Shown here in pieces: positions 43,547 to 52,007 of a DNA stretch of 53,293 nt. The notes beneath the pieces are model-generated. The model saw nothing but the letters and a program-made list of their open reading frames with translations, did not search any database and was not told the DNA's origin. The stretch lies in assembly GCF_010119225.1 (NCBI RefSeq), contig NZ_WNKF01000026.1, positions 1-53,293 on the forward strand, read 5' to 3'. A program made the position numbers and the translations under genes. Numbering within the stretch: position 1 is the first letter of the stretch; each line of letters opens with the position of its first letter. The DNA is from Cyclobacterium roseum. Lineage in GTDB: Bacteria > Bacteroidota > Bacteroidia > Cytophagales > Cyclobacteriaceae.

Positions 43547-44176
43547 ATGTCACTAGTTGGAAAAAAAGCACCTTTAATTAACGCACCTGCTGTAATAGAT
43601 GGAGAAGAAATCGTAGAAAACTTCTCTCTTGATCAGTACCTCGGTAATAAAGATGTGATTTTCTTTTTTTACCCCAAGGATTTTACCTTCGTATGCCCTA
43701 CTGAAATTTTGGCATTCCAGGAAAAACTGGAAGAATTCGAAAAAAGAGGCGTGGCGGTAGTTGGCGCTTCCTGCGATACGGAAGAGTCTCACCTGGCCTG
43801 GTTAAATACCCCAAAAGAAGAAGGAGGAATTCAAGGCGTAACTTATCCGATCGTTGCCGATCCGGTAAAAACAATCGCCCATAATTTTGGCGTACTTGCC
43901 GGTGATTGGAACTACAACGAAGAAGGAGAGCTTACCTACGAGGGACTTCCGGTAGCGTACCGTGCCACTTTCCTTATTGACAAAGAGGGAACCATCCGTC
44001 ACGAAACCGTAAACGACCTGCCTTTGGGAAGAAATATCGATGAAATGCTTCGATTGATTGATGCCCTAAGGCATGTGGAAAAATACGGGGAAGTATGCCC
44101 TGCAAACTGGGAAGAAGGCAAAGAAGCCATGAGTGCTACCCGTGAGGGAGTTGCCTCTTACCTCGCTAAAAATTAA
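43547..44176 (+). CDS. 2-Cys peroxiredoxin (AhpC/Prx1 type)
   Basis: A 209-residue peroxidase that reduces hydrogen peroxide and organic peroxides. The peroxidatic Cys50 is in DFTFVCPTE and the resolving Cys184 in GEVCPANW, both as in typical 2-Cys enzymes; PVAYRATFLID is the conserved partner region with the catalytic Arg. It follows the PerR-type gene by 50 bases of AT-rich DNA and is probably controlled by it. A strong terminator at 44200-44228 closes the unit. Electrons would come from a thioredoxin; a candidate lies at 29262-29576. Confidence 0.94.
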   Translation: MSLVGKKAPLINAPAVIDGEEIVENFSLDQYLGNKDVIFFFYPKDFTFVCPTEILAFQEKLEEFEKRGVAVVGASCDTEESHLAWLNTPKEEGGIQGVTYPIVADPVKTIAHNFGVLAGDWNYNEEGELTYEGLPVAYRATFLIDKEGTIRHETVNDLPLGRNIDEMLRLIDALRHVEKYGEVCPANWEEGKEAMSATREGVASYLAKN

Positions 44177-44199
44177 TTCCGGTAATCGGATAGTTACGA

Positions 44200-44228
44200 A
44201 GCCCTGCCAAAACAGCAGGGCTTTTTTT
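44200..44228 (+). terminator. Rho-independent terminator after the peroxiredoxin gene
   Basis: Perfect 8-bp stem AGCCCTGC/GCAGGGCT with a 7-base loop, followed by six T residues. Confidence 0.9.
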
Positions 44229-44294
44229 ATGATTTTTGTTAGTTTTTTCTCCTGCCGCTAACCTTTTTAGCCTTTGATAGTTTATTTTAGCGGT

Positions 44295-44969
44295 ATGGCC
44301 CAACCCCCGGCAATTTCCATATTGATCGCTACCTACAATACTCCTTTTCCGCTGGTAAAAAGAGCACTTGACTCGCTATGGAACCAAACCTATCAGGATT
44401 TTGAGGTTATTCTTGTCGATGACGGAAGCAGCCAGGACCCTCAGAATTTACTCTTTAACTTATGTAAACGTCATGAAGACCGTTTACTCTTCCTCAGGCA
44501 GAAAAACCAGGGGCAATCCCGTGCCATCAACCGCGCCGTCTCGCTTAGCAGTGGCCGGTACCTTTCCATACTGGATGCAGACGACGAATACCTACCCGAG
44601 CACCTGCAAGCCTGCCTAGATCAAATGGACAGTTATGACCTGATTGCGTCTACCACTCGTACCGTAGTTGCCAAAAAAGAAGATTATTTTGTCACGGACC
44701 GACACCATCCAGAGCGGCTGATCCACGTAGACGATTGCATTCTGTTTGCCACTTTATTTGGTAAAAGAGAGGTTTTTAAAAGTAAGGCATTCGTTGATGG
44801 CTACGCGGCCGATGCGGATTTTTTCGAATGGGCTAAAAAAAGATACCGCGTCGGGAAAGTCGACTTACGAACCTATGTCTATTACCGCAATCACCCCGAC
44901 AGTACCTGTGAGCGCATGAAAATCAAATTTTCAGGGAAAAAAGAAAACGCCTCTTTCAGGCAAAATTAA
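44295..44969 (+). CDS. Glycosyltransferase family 2 protein
   Basis: A 224-residue GT-A-type glycosyltransferase, short for the family. It begins AISILIATYNTPFPLVKRALDSLWNQTYQDFEVILVDDGSS, the nucleotide-binding half, and has the metal-binding triad in SILDADDEY (about 93-101). The acceptor half is reduced to a short segment containing FVDGYAADADFFEWAKKRYRVG. It uses a nucleotide sugar; the acceptor is unknown. The start is ATG 44295; a TTG seven codons earlier is less likely. It is followed after 75 bases by the metal ATPase gene. Confidence 0.88.
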   Translation: MAQPPAISILIATYNTPFPLVKRALDSLWNQTYQDFEVILVDDGSSQDPQNLLFNLCKRHEDRLLFLRQKNQGQSRAINRAVSLSSGRYLSILDADDEYLPEHLQACLDQMDSYDLIASTTRTVVAKKEDYFVTDRHHPERLIHVDDCILFATLFGKREVFKSKAFVDGYAADADFFEWAKKRYRVGKVDLRTYVYYRNHPDSTCERMKIKFSGKKENASFRQN

Positions 44970-45016
44970 ATTTCCTGTTCGTGTCAATTGCAATTCCCGT
45001 GCACGAGTTTAAATTG

Positions 45017-45024
45017 TACCTTTG
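45017..45024 (+). promoter_or_regulatory. -7 element of the metal-transporting ATPase gene
   Basis: TACCTTTG lies 21 bases before the ATG at 45045 and inside the longer open frame that begins with TTG at 44988, which argues for the shorter start. No TTG is visible at the -33 distance. Confidence 0.55.
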
Positions 45025-45044
45025 GCCAAAACGAAACAAAGACC

Positions 45045-46982
45045 ATGGGTTCTCCTACTTCCTCCCAGGCTTCCTGCTGTGATCAGCCGTCCGGTTCTCC
45101 GGTAACCATTTCTTCCAAATGGTCCCAAAGGTGGAAACTGTGGAGAAGCAGTATCTTAAGTTTGCTAACCTTACTTTTGGCAGTAGGTGGCGAATACCTA
45201 TTCCCCCATCAAATTTTCACGGTAAGTACCTGGCTGCCCCTGTACCTGCTGGCCTATGCCTTGGTGGGATGGCCTGTATTGAAAAAGGGGGGCCAGCTGA
45301 TCCTTCAGGGAGAAGTGTTTACGGAGTTTTTTTTGATGGGAATAGCCACCATAGGAGCCTTTGCCATCGGGGAATATCCGGAAGCGGTAGCCGTCATGTT
45401 GTTCTATACCATCGGAGAAGTATTGCAGCACCAGGCGGTAAGCAAGGCCAAGGGAAACGTACAAGCCTTACTGGATTTGCGCCCTAACCGGGCCCGGGTT
45501 ATCCGTGACGGTAAGCGGCAATGGGTACAGCCGGAAAAAGTACATGTAGGTGAAACCCTAGAAATCCGGCCGGGAGAAAGGGTGCCGCTGGATGGGGTGC
45601 TACAAGAAAGGTATGGAAATTTTAATACTGCGGCCATTACCGGTGAAAGCATGCCGACCCGGATTTCCGAGGGCCAGGAAGTGCTGGCAGGAATGGTAAC
45701 CCTCCAAAACCTGATTACCCTTCGGGTATCCCGCTCCTTTCAGGAAAGTTCCCTTTCAAAAATCATCCGTACCGTCCAACAGGCCACGGCTAAAAAAGCC
45801 AAAACCGAGGAGTTTATCCGCAAATTTGCCAAGGTGTACACGCCCATTGTTAGCTACCTGGCCTTAGCCTTAGTGGTGCTTCCCTACTTTTTTGTCACCA
45901 ATTACCAATTCAGCGACTGGCTGTACCGGGCCCTGGTATTTCTGGTTATCTCTTGTCCCTGTGCCCTGGTGATTTCCATTCCCCTGGGCTATTTTGGAGG
46001 CATTGGAGCGGCTTCCAGAAAAGGCATCCTCTTCAAGGGATCCAACTACCTGGACCTGATTACGCAAGTCAACACCGTAATTTTCGATAAGACCGGTACG
46101 CTGACAAAAGGCGTGTTTTCGGTGCAGCAGGAAGAAGCGGTAGCTACTGCTGATCCCGATTGGAGATTGCTCGCCATCAGCCTGGAGGCCAAGTCCAACC
46201 ACCCCATTGCCCTGGCACTGGTGAAGCACCTGGGAAAACCCACTGATTCCGTATTGGAACTGGAAGAACATGCCGGACAGGGGCTATCGGGACAAGTTCG
46301 CGGCAAGCAGGTGCTGGTAGGTAACCGATCCCTAATGGAGGCCAAAGCCATCCCTGAGCTGCCAAAACTGTCCCTTCCTGGCAAAACGCTCGTATATGCC
46401 GCCGTGGAGGGGGAATATTGTGGGTATTTCGCACTCGCAGATGAAATCAAAGCCGATGCTCTGGAAGCCTTTACCGAATTACGGAAACTTGGCATTTCCG
46501 AAACGGGCATCTTGTCGGGTGACAGGCAGGAGATTGTAGCGGCACTGGGAAAGGAGCTGGGAGCCAACTATGCCTATGGAGGCCTACTGCCGGATGAAAA
46601 AAGCAGCCGCCTGGAAGAACTGAAACGCAAAACCGGTAGCCAGATCGCTTTTGTGGGGGATGGGATCAATGATGCCCCGGCCCTTGCTGTAGCGGACCTG
46701 GGTATTGCCATGGGGGGCCTGGGCAGTGACCTGGCCATAGAAACGGCGGATGTGGTGATACAAACCGACCACCCCTCCCGGGTAGCCCTGGCGCTGCGCA
46801 TCGGGAAGACCACCCGACGCATTGTTTGGCAAAACATTGGCCTGGCCTTTGGGGTTAAATTACTGGTTTTAACCTTGGGAGCCTTAGGTTTAGCGGGCAT
46901 GTGGGAAGCCGTTTTTTCCGATGTCGGCGTGGCACTACTGGCCATCCTTAACGCCATCCGAATCACCAAAATTTATAAGTAA
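45045..46982 (+). CDS. Heavy metal-translocating P-type ATPase, Zn/Cd type
   Basis: A 645-residue P1B-type ATPase that exports divalent metal ions. Core motifs are TGES in the actuator domain, the metal-site SCPCALVISIPLGYFGGIG (Cys304-Pro-Cys306), phosphorylation Asp348 in DKTGTLTKG and GDGINDAPALAVADLGIAMG. The CPC motif together with PLGYFGG and a Lys in helix M7/M8 region (AFGVKLLVL) fits the ZntA subgroup. There is no N-terminal HMA metal-binding domain; instead a short tail with a Cys pair (QASCCDQ) precedes the first helix. The next gene follows after 12 bases. Confidence 0.9.
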   Translation: MGSPTSSQASCCDQPSGSPVTISSKWSQRWKLWRSSILSLLTLLLAVGGEYLFPHQIFTVSTWLPLYLLAYALVGWPVLKKGGQLILQGEVFTEFFLMGIATIGAFAIGEYPEAVAVMLFYTIGEVLQHQAVSKAKGNVQALLDLRPNRARVIRDGKRQWVQPEKVHVGETLEIRPGERVPLDGVLQERYGNFNTAAITGESMPTRISEGQEVLAGMVTLQNLITLRVSRSFQESSLSKIIRTVQQATAKKAKTEEFIRKFAKVYTPIVSYLALALVVLPYFFVTNYQFSDWLYRALVFLVISCPCALVISIPLGYFGGIGAASRKGILFKGSNYLDLITQVNTVIFDKTGTLTKGVFSVQQEEAVATADPDWRLLAISLEAKSNHPIALALVKHLGKPTDSVLELEEHAGQGLSGQVRGKQVLVGNRSLMEAKAIPELPKLSLPGKTLVYAAVEGEYCGYFALADEIKADALEAFTELRKLGISETGILSGDRQEIVAALGKELGANYAYGGLLPDEKSSRLEELKRKTGSQIAFVGDGINDAPALAVADLGIAMGGLGSDLAIETADVVIQTDHPSRVALALRIGKTTRRIVWQNIGLAFGVKLLVLTLGALGLAGMWEAVFSDVGVALLAILNAIRITKIYK

Positions 46983-46994
46983 ATCCTTCGACGC

Positions 46995-47567
46995 ATGCTT
47001 TTTAGAGAAACCGATTCATTAGCAACTATTTGGGACACCGTCAGGCATGAGTTGCATCGGGGGGCCCGGGATAGCAAACACCCCTTTCGCTTTGTGACCA
47101 TGGCCACCCTTTCGGCTGAACAGCCAGACAGCCGCTATGTCGTCTTGCGCCAATTGGACGAAAACCTTTGCTTTCACATCTTTACTGACAGCCGTAGCCA
47201 TAAAGTTAACCAACTGATTCACAATCCAGCGGTTACCTTACTTTTTTACCATCCCCGGAAGCGCTGCCAGGTAAAAGTGCAGGGAACGGCCCGGATCCAT
47301 CAACAGGATTCCCTAAGTAAAACGCATTGGGAAACCGTGCAAGGCGACGCCCAAAAAGCCTATCAGGGACTGATCCCTCCCGGAAAGGAGGTCGCTAATC
47401 CAGGAGCTGCTCATGTTTGGATGGAGGAAAAAGGAGATGCTCATTTTACGGTCGTAGTAATTGAAGCATCCACCATCGAATGCCTGCAATTAGACGGCCT
47501 GCGTCACCTAAGAAATCGTTTCTACAAAGAGGGAGATGAGTGGAAAAGCAATTGGCTGGCACCATAA
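46995..47567 (+). CDS. Pyridoxamine 5'-phosphate oxidase family protein
   Basis: A 190-residue FMN-binding split-barrel protein. The pattern FRFVTMATLSAEQPDSRYVVLRQLDENLCFHIFTDSRSHKVNQL followed by LLFYHPRKRCQVKVQGTARIH matches the Alr4036-like branch of the PNPOx family. Classical PNPOx substrate residues are not all seen, so a general flavin oxidoreductase role is as likely as vitamin B6 synthesis. The gene is only 12 bases downstream of the P-type ATPase gene, on the same strand, probably in one transcript. Confidence 0.85.
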   Translation: MLFRETDSLATIWDTVRHELHRGARDSKHPFRFVTMATLSAEQPDSRYVVLRQLDENLCFHIFTDSRSHKVNQLIHNPAVTLLFYHPRKRCQVKVQGTARIHQQDSLSKTHWETVQGDAQKAYQGLIPPGKEVANPGAAHVWMEEKGDAHFTVVVIEASTIECLQLDGLRHLRNRFYKEGDEWKSNWLAP

Positions 47568-47665
47568 CGTACCTACCATTCCTGTATAGCGTAATTGTTG
47601 TTAAAAAATAAAAGTTCTATCTTGAGGTTCTATATTTAACAAGCAGTAACCTTTACTCCAAACAC

Positions 47666-48619
47666 ATGCATAACAGAAGAGACTTTATCAAAAAGACCGG
47701 TATCGCATCCGCTCTTTTCGGCCTGGGCCTGGGAAATCACGCTTTTTCCATCACACCAAAGGCCGACTTGTATAAAATATCCCTGGCCGAGTGGTCGGTC
47801 AACAAATTGTTATTCTCCGATAAAATGGATCACCTGGATTTTCCGGTGTTGGCAAAAAAACACGGGATTCATGCGGTGGAATACGTCAACCAATTTTTTA
47901 TGGACAAAGCCCAGGACCAGGCCTACCTACGCGAAATGAAAACCCGAGCAGAGGGAGAGGGCGTAACCTCGGTATTGATCATGTGCGACCGGGAAGGCCA
48001 GTTAGGTGCCGCAGATGCCTCCGAGCGGGCAACCACCGTGGAAAATCACAAAAAATGGGTGGAAGCAGCCAAATTTCTGGGCTGTCACGCGATACGGGTA
48101 AACGGTTATTCCTCCGTAGAATACAGTTCTGACCGAAGCGCTTTTAAGGAATCCATGAACCTGGTGGCAGATGGGCTGCACCAGCTATGTGAATTTGCCG
48201 ACACCATGGATATTGGCGTCACCATAGAGAATCACGGTGGCTTTTCCAGTAACGGCAAATGGCTATCCGGGGTAATGAAAGCGGCCGATCATCCCAGGGC
48301 GGGTACCTTGCCGGATTTTGGCAATTTCCAGATCAGCCCCAACGACGGCAATCCCATATCCTACGATTCGTACAAAGGGGTAAAGGAATTGATGCCTTAT
48401 GCTCAGGGTGTCAGTGTGAAAACCACCGTCTGGGATAACAAAGGCAATCAGTCCCCGCTGGACTATGAAAAGATGATGCGGATTGTGCTGAAAGCAGGCT
48501 ACCGCTCCTGGTGTGGCATCGAATACGGAGAAGCCGGCAGGGAATGGGAAAGCATCGTGGAAGTCAGGGAGCAATTAGAGGCTACGGAGGCAGCACTTCA
48601 GGGTTCTTTTTCCGCTTAA
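47666..48619 (+). CDS. Tat-exported sugar phosphate isomerase/epimerase-like protein
   Basis: A 317-residue protein whose N-terminus carries a twin-arginine signal (NRRDFIKKTGIASALFGLGLG). The mature part is an AP-endonuclease-2-like TIM barrel: YKISLAEWSVNKLLF, HAVEYVNQFFMDK, GVTIENHGGFSS with the metal-binding Glu/His, LPDFGNF and GVKELMPYAQGVSVKTTVWD. The signal peptide suggests folding with a metal in the cytoplasm and then export. Substrate unknown. Its end overlaps the converging lutC by four bases. It is a distant relative of the protein at 16402-17244. Confidence 0.85.
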   Translation: MHNRRDFIKKTGIASALFGLGLGNHAFSITPKADLYKISLAEWSVNKLLFSDKMDHLDFPVLAKKHGIHAVEYVNQFFMDKAQDQAYLREMKTRAEGEGVTSVLIMCDREGQLGAADASERATTVENHKKWVEAAKFLGCHAIRVNGYSSVEYSSDRSAFKESMNLVADGLHQLCEFADTMDIGVTIENHGGFSSNGKWLSGVMKAADHPRAGTLPDFGNFQISPNDGNPISYDSYKGVKELMPYAQGVSVKTTVWDNKGNQSPLDYEKMMRIVLKAGYRSWCGIEYGEAGREWESIVEVREQLEATEAALQGSFSA

Positions 48620-49194
48620 TCCAACAAAAATACGGTCATGCTACGGGGCCCATGTGCCCCAATAACCAGGGACTGCTCGATATCAGCGGTTTTGGAAGGC
48701 CCGGCAATGAAAACGCCATAGCCGGAACCTTCCACGTTGATGCGGGCATACACCTCGTGCATGTTACCGAGTAAGCGATCCTTTTTCAACAAAACAATCA
48801 GGTGCTGAGCGATAAAAGGCAGGGCTCTGTGATGTAATTTTTCTTCCGGCAGCCAGATGGCTGCATTTTCGGCCACTCCCCATTCCCCTTCCAGAATGGC
48901 CACTTCTGCGTGCTCCAGTTCGTGGGGATCATCTGCCATGTTCACATCGAAATTTCCGGCAACCTTTTCGCTAAGCGAAACGATCATTTGACTGTTTCGA
49001 AAATGCTCCTGCAGGTGATTGGTCACCTCCTTCAAACTTTTCGCTTCCCGGGCCTCTCCTCCATTCAGAGAAAGGCTTTGCCGGTATTGTTCGGTCAAAT
49101 TACTATCGTAAGGGAATTCAGGCTGTTCCGGCAAGGGCAGCAGAGCTGGCTTATTGGCTTGTATGGCAGCCAGGATGCTTTCTTTACTTGTCAT
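48616..49194 (-). CDS. lutC: Lactate utilization protein C (LUD domain)
   Basis: A 192-residue LUD-domain protein, third component of the LutABC L-lactate oxidising complex. It has the MTSKESILAAIQANKP helical start, a central beta/alpha core with VAILEGEWGVAENAAIWLPEE and the C-terminal GYGVFIAGPSKTADIEQSLVIGAHGPRSM, typical of LutC/YkgG. The frame is open to 49290, but the ATG at 49194 gives the family start. It overlaps the end of lutB by 11 bases and is the last gene of the operon. Confidence 0.9.
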   Translation of the reverse strand: MTSKESILAAIQANKPALLPLPEQPEFPYDSNLTEQYRQSLSLNGGEAREAKSLKEVTNHLQEHFRNSQMIVSLSEKVAGNFDVNMADDPHELEHAEVAILEGEWGVAENAAIWLPEEKLHHRALPFIAQHLIVLLKKDRLLGNMHEVYARINVEGSGYGVFIAGPSKTADIEQSLVIGAHGPRSMTVFLLD

Positions 49195-50566
49195 CGTTAC
49201 GGTTTGTTCGGTACCAGTCTTTGAATGTTTCTTTGGGAACTTCCGGTAATTCGCGGTGCTTGCCCCAGGCATTGAAGCTGTTGTACACAAATCCCCGGGG
49301 ACTAATGGAAAGTGACTTTCGGGCCATTTTTCCCATCAGGTCAAACAACCTGGGTTTGGACATGACCTGCCCGCCAAAGCGCATGGCCCATCTTTTGGAC
49401 GTTTGAGGAGGTCCTTCCTTGGTGATTACCTGCCGCCATTTGTAAAGTTGTTCGTGGATATTGATTTTTACCGGACACACATCCGAACAGGATCCACAAA
49501 GGGTGGAGGCAAAAGGCAGGGTACTGTGTTTATTGAGATCCATTCCGGGAGAAAGTATCGAGCCAATGGGTCCCGGGACGGTTGAATTATAACTAAAGCC
49601 ACTGCTTCTGCGGTAAATGGGACAGGTATTCATGCAGGCCCCGCATCGGATACACTTGAGCGAATTCCGAAAATCCTCCCTGCCCAACTGCTTGGTTCGC
49701 CCGTTATCCACCAGGATCAGGTACATTTTTTTACCCTTTCGGGGACGATGAAAATGCGAGGTATAATTGGTGATACTTTGTCCGGTAGCACTTCGTGCCA
49801 AAAGCCTTAGGTACACTCCAAGGTCCGCTGCCCTGGGAATCAATTTCTCTATGCCCATACAGGCAATGTGTATATCCGCCAGGTGAGTGCCCATGTCCGC
49901 ATTTCCTTCGTTGGTGCAGACCACAAAGCCACCCGTCTCGGCGATTCCAAAATTCACCCCGGTGATGGCCGCATGCGCCTGTATGAATTTCTGCCTCAGG
50001 TGTTGGCGGGCCGCTTCCGTTAGGTACTTGGGGTCATCGGCTCCCGCTTCCGTACCCAGGTGCTTGTGAAAAATATCGCCGATCTCTTTTTTCTTCAGGT
50101 GAATGGCCGGCATCACGATGTGGCTGGGCACTTGCTTATTGAACTGAATGATGCGCTCTCCCAAATCGGTGTCGACGACATCATACCCCTTATCTTCAAG
50201 GAAATGATTCAAGCCGCACTCCTCTGTCAGGATGGATTTGCTTTTTACCAGTTGCCGCACCTGGTTTTCCTCCAGAATACGGAGTACGTGATCGTTGTGT
50301 TCCTGGGCATCTTTGGCCCATAGCACCTCGATGCCGTTGGCCTGGGCATTTTTTTCAAATTGAAGCAGCAGGTTATCCAGATTGGAGAGCACGTGGTCTT
50401 TTATCTGGGAGGCAAGGGTACGGAGCTGTTCCCACTCCGGTATTCTCTGCGCTGAAACATCCCGTTTACTCCGGACATGCCACAGGGTTTCGTCGTGCCA
50501 ATGGCTTCGCTCGGAATCTTTCAGGAATTCTTCAGCTGCCGCTGCGTGCGTTGGGGCTGGTTTCAT
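49184..50566 (-). CDS. lutB: Lactate utilization iron-sulfur protein B
   Basis: A 460-residue LutB/LldF-type protein. A LUD domain (about 60-300, with GVNFGIAETGGFVVCTNEGNADM) is followed by two [4Fe-4S] motifs: CIRCGACMNTCP at about 302-313 and CGSCSDVCP at about 350-360, then a C-terminal conserved tail ending KDWYRTNRNDDK. In B. subtilis LutB works with LutA and LutC to oxidise lactate to pyruvate. The three genes are packed with gaps of 3 and overlaps of 11 bases. Confidence 0.93.
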   Translation of the reverse strand: MKPAPTHAAAAEEFLKDSERSHWHDETLWHVRSKRDVSAQRIPEWEQLRTLASQIKDHVLSNLDNLLLQFEKNAQANGIEVLWAKDAQEHNDHVLRILEENQVRQLVKSKSILTEECGLNHFLEDKGYDVVDTDLGERIIQFNKQVPSHIVMPAIHLKKKEIGDIFHKHLGTEAGADDPKYLTEAARQHLRQKFIQAHAAITGVNFGIAETGGFVVCTNEGNADMGTHLADIHIACMGIEKLIPRAADLGVYLRLLARSATGQSITNYTSHFHRPRKGKKMYLILVDNGRTKQLGREDFRNSLKCIRCGACMNTCPIYRRSSGFSYNSTVPGPIGSILSPGMDLNKHSTLPFASTLCGSCSDVCPVKINIHEQLYKWRQVITKEGPPQTSKRWAMRFGGQVMSKPRLFDLMGKMARKSLSISPRGFVYNSFNAWGKHRELPEVPKETFKDWYRTNRNDDK

Positions 50567-50569
50567 GGT

Positions 50570-51307
50570 TTATTGATTTTTTAGCTCGGGCTCCTGCCCG
50601 TTCAAAATTTCTGCGATATGCATCACTTTTATGGGGCTTTTGTCCCTTCGTAGCAGGCCTTCCAGGTGCATAAGGCAGGACATGTCCGCACCGGTAATCA
50701 CCGCTACTCCCTGTTCCTGATGGTCCTGAATGCGGTCTTTTCCCATCTGTACGGAAATCGCTTCTTCAAAAACCGCAAAGGTACCGCCAAACCCGCAACA
50801 CTCGTCCTTCCTGGCCAAATGGACCAGGTCAATGTCTTCGACCATCTCCAGCAGGTGCAGGGGTTTGTTAAAATCCGGCACCATCAGTTCCGATGGCCTC
50901 GCTAGTCCAAGGCCTCTCAGCCCGTGACAACTGGCGTGCAGGCCCACTTTATAAGGAAACCGGGACTTCAATTCCTTGATTTGGACCACATCGGTCAGAA
51001 ATTCACACAATTCGTATAGTTTGGGTTCGCCTTCCTTGTTAGAAAGAATGTGCTCCTTGGCATGCAGGGTACAGCTTCCGGAGGGACAAACCACGTAGTC
51101 AAATTCAGCAAAATTCTCCCGAAACAGGTCGGAAGCGCCTTGACCGAATTCTTCGTATCCTGAGTTGGCCATGGGCTGTCCGCAACAGGTTTGTTTCAAG
51201 GGGTAGGCTACCTCCACGCCCGCTTTTTCCAGCAGTTCCAAGGTTGCGATGGCTGCTTTTGGGTAAAATTGCTCGACGTAACAGGGTATAAACAATCCGA
51301 CTTTCAT
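50570..51307 (-). CDS. lutA: Lactate utilization iron-sulfur protein A
   Basis: A 245-residue cysteine-rich-domain (CCG) protein. The paired CCG motifs are KQTCCGQPMANSG (about 40-52) and DECCGFGGTFAVFEE, with additional Cys in VCPSGSCTLH and GLHASCHGLRGLG; these bind [4Fe-4S] clusters as in the LutA and GlpC families. It begins MKVGLFIPCYVEQFYP, the family start. First gene of the operon; upstream lies the degenerate transposase and no clear -7 match. Confidence 0.92.
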   Translation of the reverse strand: MKVGLFIPCYVEQFYPKAAIATLELLEKAGVEVAYPLKQTCCGQPMANSGYEEFGQGASDLFRENFAEFDYVVCPSGSCTLHAKEHILSNKEGEPKLYELCEFLTDVVQIKELKSRFPYKVGLHASCHGLRGLGLARPSELMVPDFNKPLHLLEMVEDIDLVHLARKDECCGFGGTFAVFEEAISVQMGKDRIQDHQEQGVAVITGADMSCLMHLEGLLRRDKSPIKVMHIAEILNGQEPELKNQ

Positions 51308-51717
51308 TCAGAGGAGGTGTTATTGGATATGTAACAAAATAGAGGGACCATTGTTGGCCTCATGCAATAAAGATAAGCATCAGAAGGTAATTCGCCAGTA
51401 TTAACTACATAACTTTTCCCTTCCGATGCCTGACGGATTACCAGGTAGGTAAGCCGTTTACAATTAAATCCGTGTTAAAAGTACGATAGCAGCAAACGGG
51501 AACCATCCTGCACTGTGCTGATGGTAGGGGCGGTAGCGGGAATCTTTTTGAATCCGGATTCTGCCTTTCCGGAATGAATGTAATCTTTCGTTGTTGTATG
51601 GCGTTTTGGGAGTATTAACGTCCAGCTTTCGTGCTTATTCCTCAAGATTCAGTGTCAAATGCCCATCTAGTCCTTCTCTTATTCTCATTAAGGTAGATAG
51701 CCGGATAAATAGCTTAA
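51308..51717. other. Intergenic region upstream of lutA, no gene seen
   Basis: No reading frame with coding character, tRNA or known repeat was found here. The region presumably contains the lutA promoter, though no TAnnTTTG pair is clear. To its right is the decayed transposase fragment, so part of this stretch may derive from the same lost element. Confidence 0.5.
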
Positions 51718-51909
51718 ATGGATATATTCAAAGGGTAGAACCTGCTGGAATTTTCTGATCGGTTCAAAACCAACGAAGATTGTAAGCAATATCTCTCCTA
51801 AATCAAATGGGAACCAGGGTATGCATGCAAAAATTGTGGTCACACCAAGTTTCAGGAACGTAAAGATTATTCACGTACCTGTAATATTTGTAGAAAGACG
51901 GAATCAGCT
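51718..51909 (+). pseudogene. Decayed IS1595-family transposase, N-terminal fragment
   Basis: In frame with ATG 51718 the sequence reads like the N-terminal zinc-ribbon of IS1595-type transposases (LLEFSDRFKTNEDCKQYLS, then IKWEPGYACKNCGHTKFQ and TCNICRKTES), with the Cys pairs at codons 37/40 and 55/58. Two in-frame stops interrupt it: TAG at 51736-51738 and TAA at 51799-51801. The homology stops at about 51909 where unrelated sequence begins, so at least three quarters of the gene is missing. It is a dead remnant of a mobile element. Confidence 0.75.
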
Positions 51910-52007
51910 ATGGCAAAGAGTTGGATTCACATCAGATGGGAGCCGTCTATAGCCGCATTACGCCGAATATGGCCGCTGAAAACCCGGTTTTTCCTCTTGC
52001 CTGGGAT

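Noticed and set aside
44988-45044. Longer N-terminus of the metal ATPase with extra Cys residues
   Set aside because: It would begin with TTG and includes the -7 promoter element at 45017-45024; the extra Cys are therefore probably not translated.
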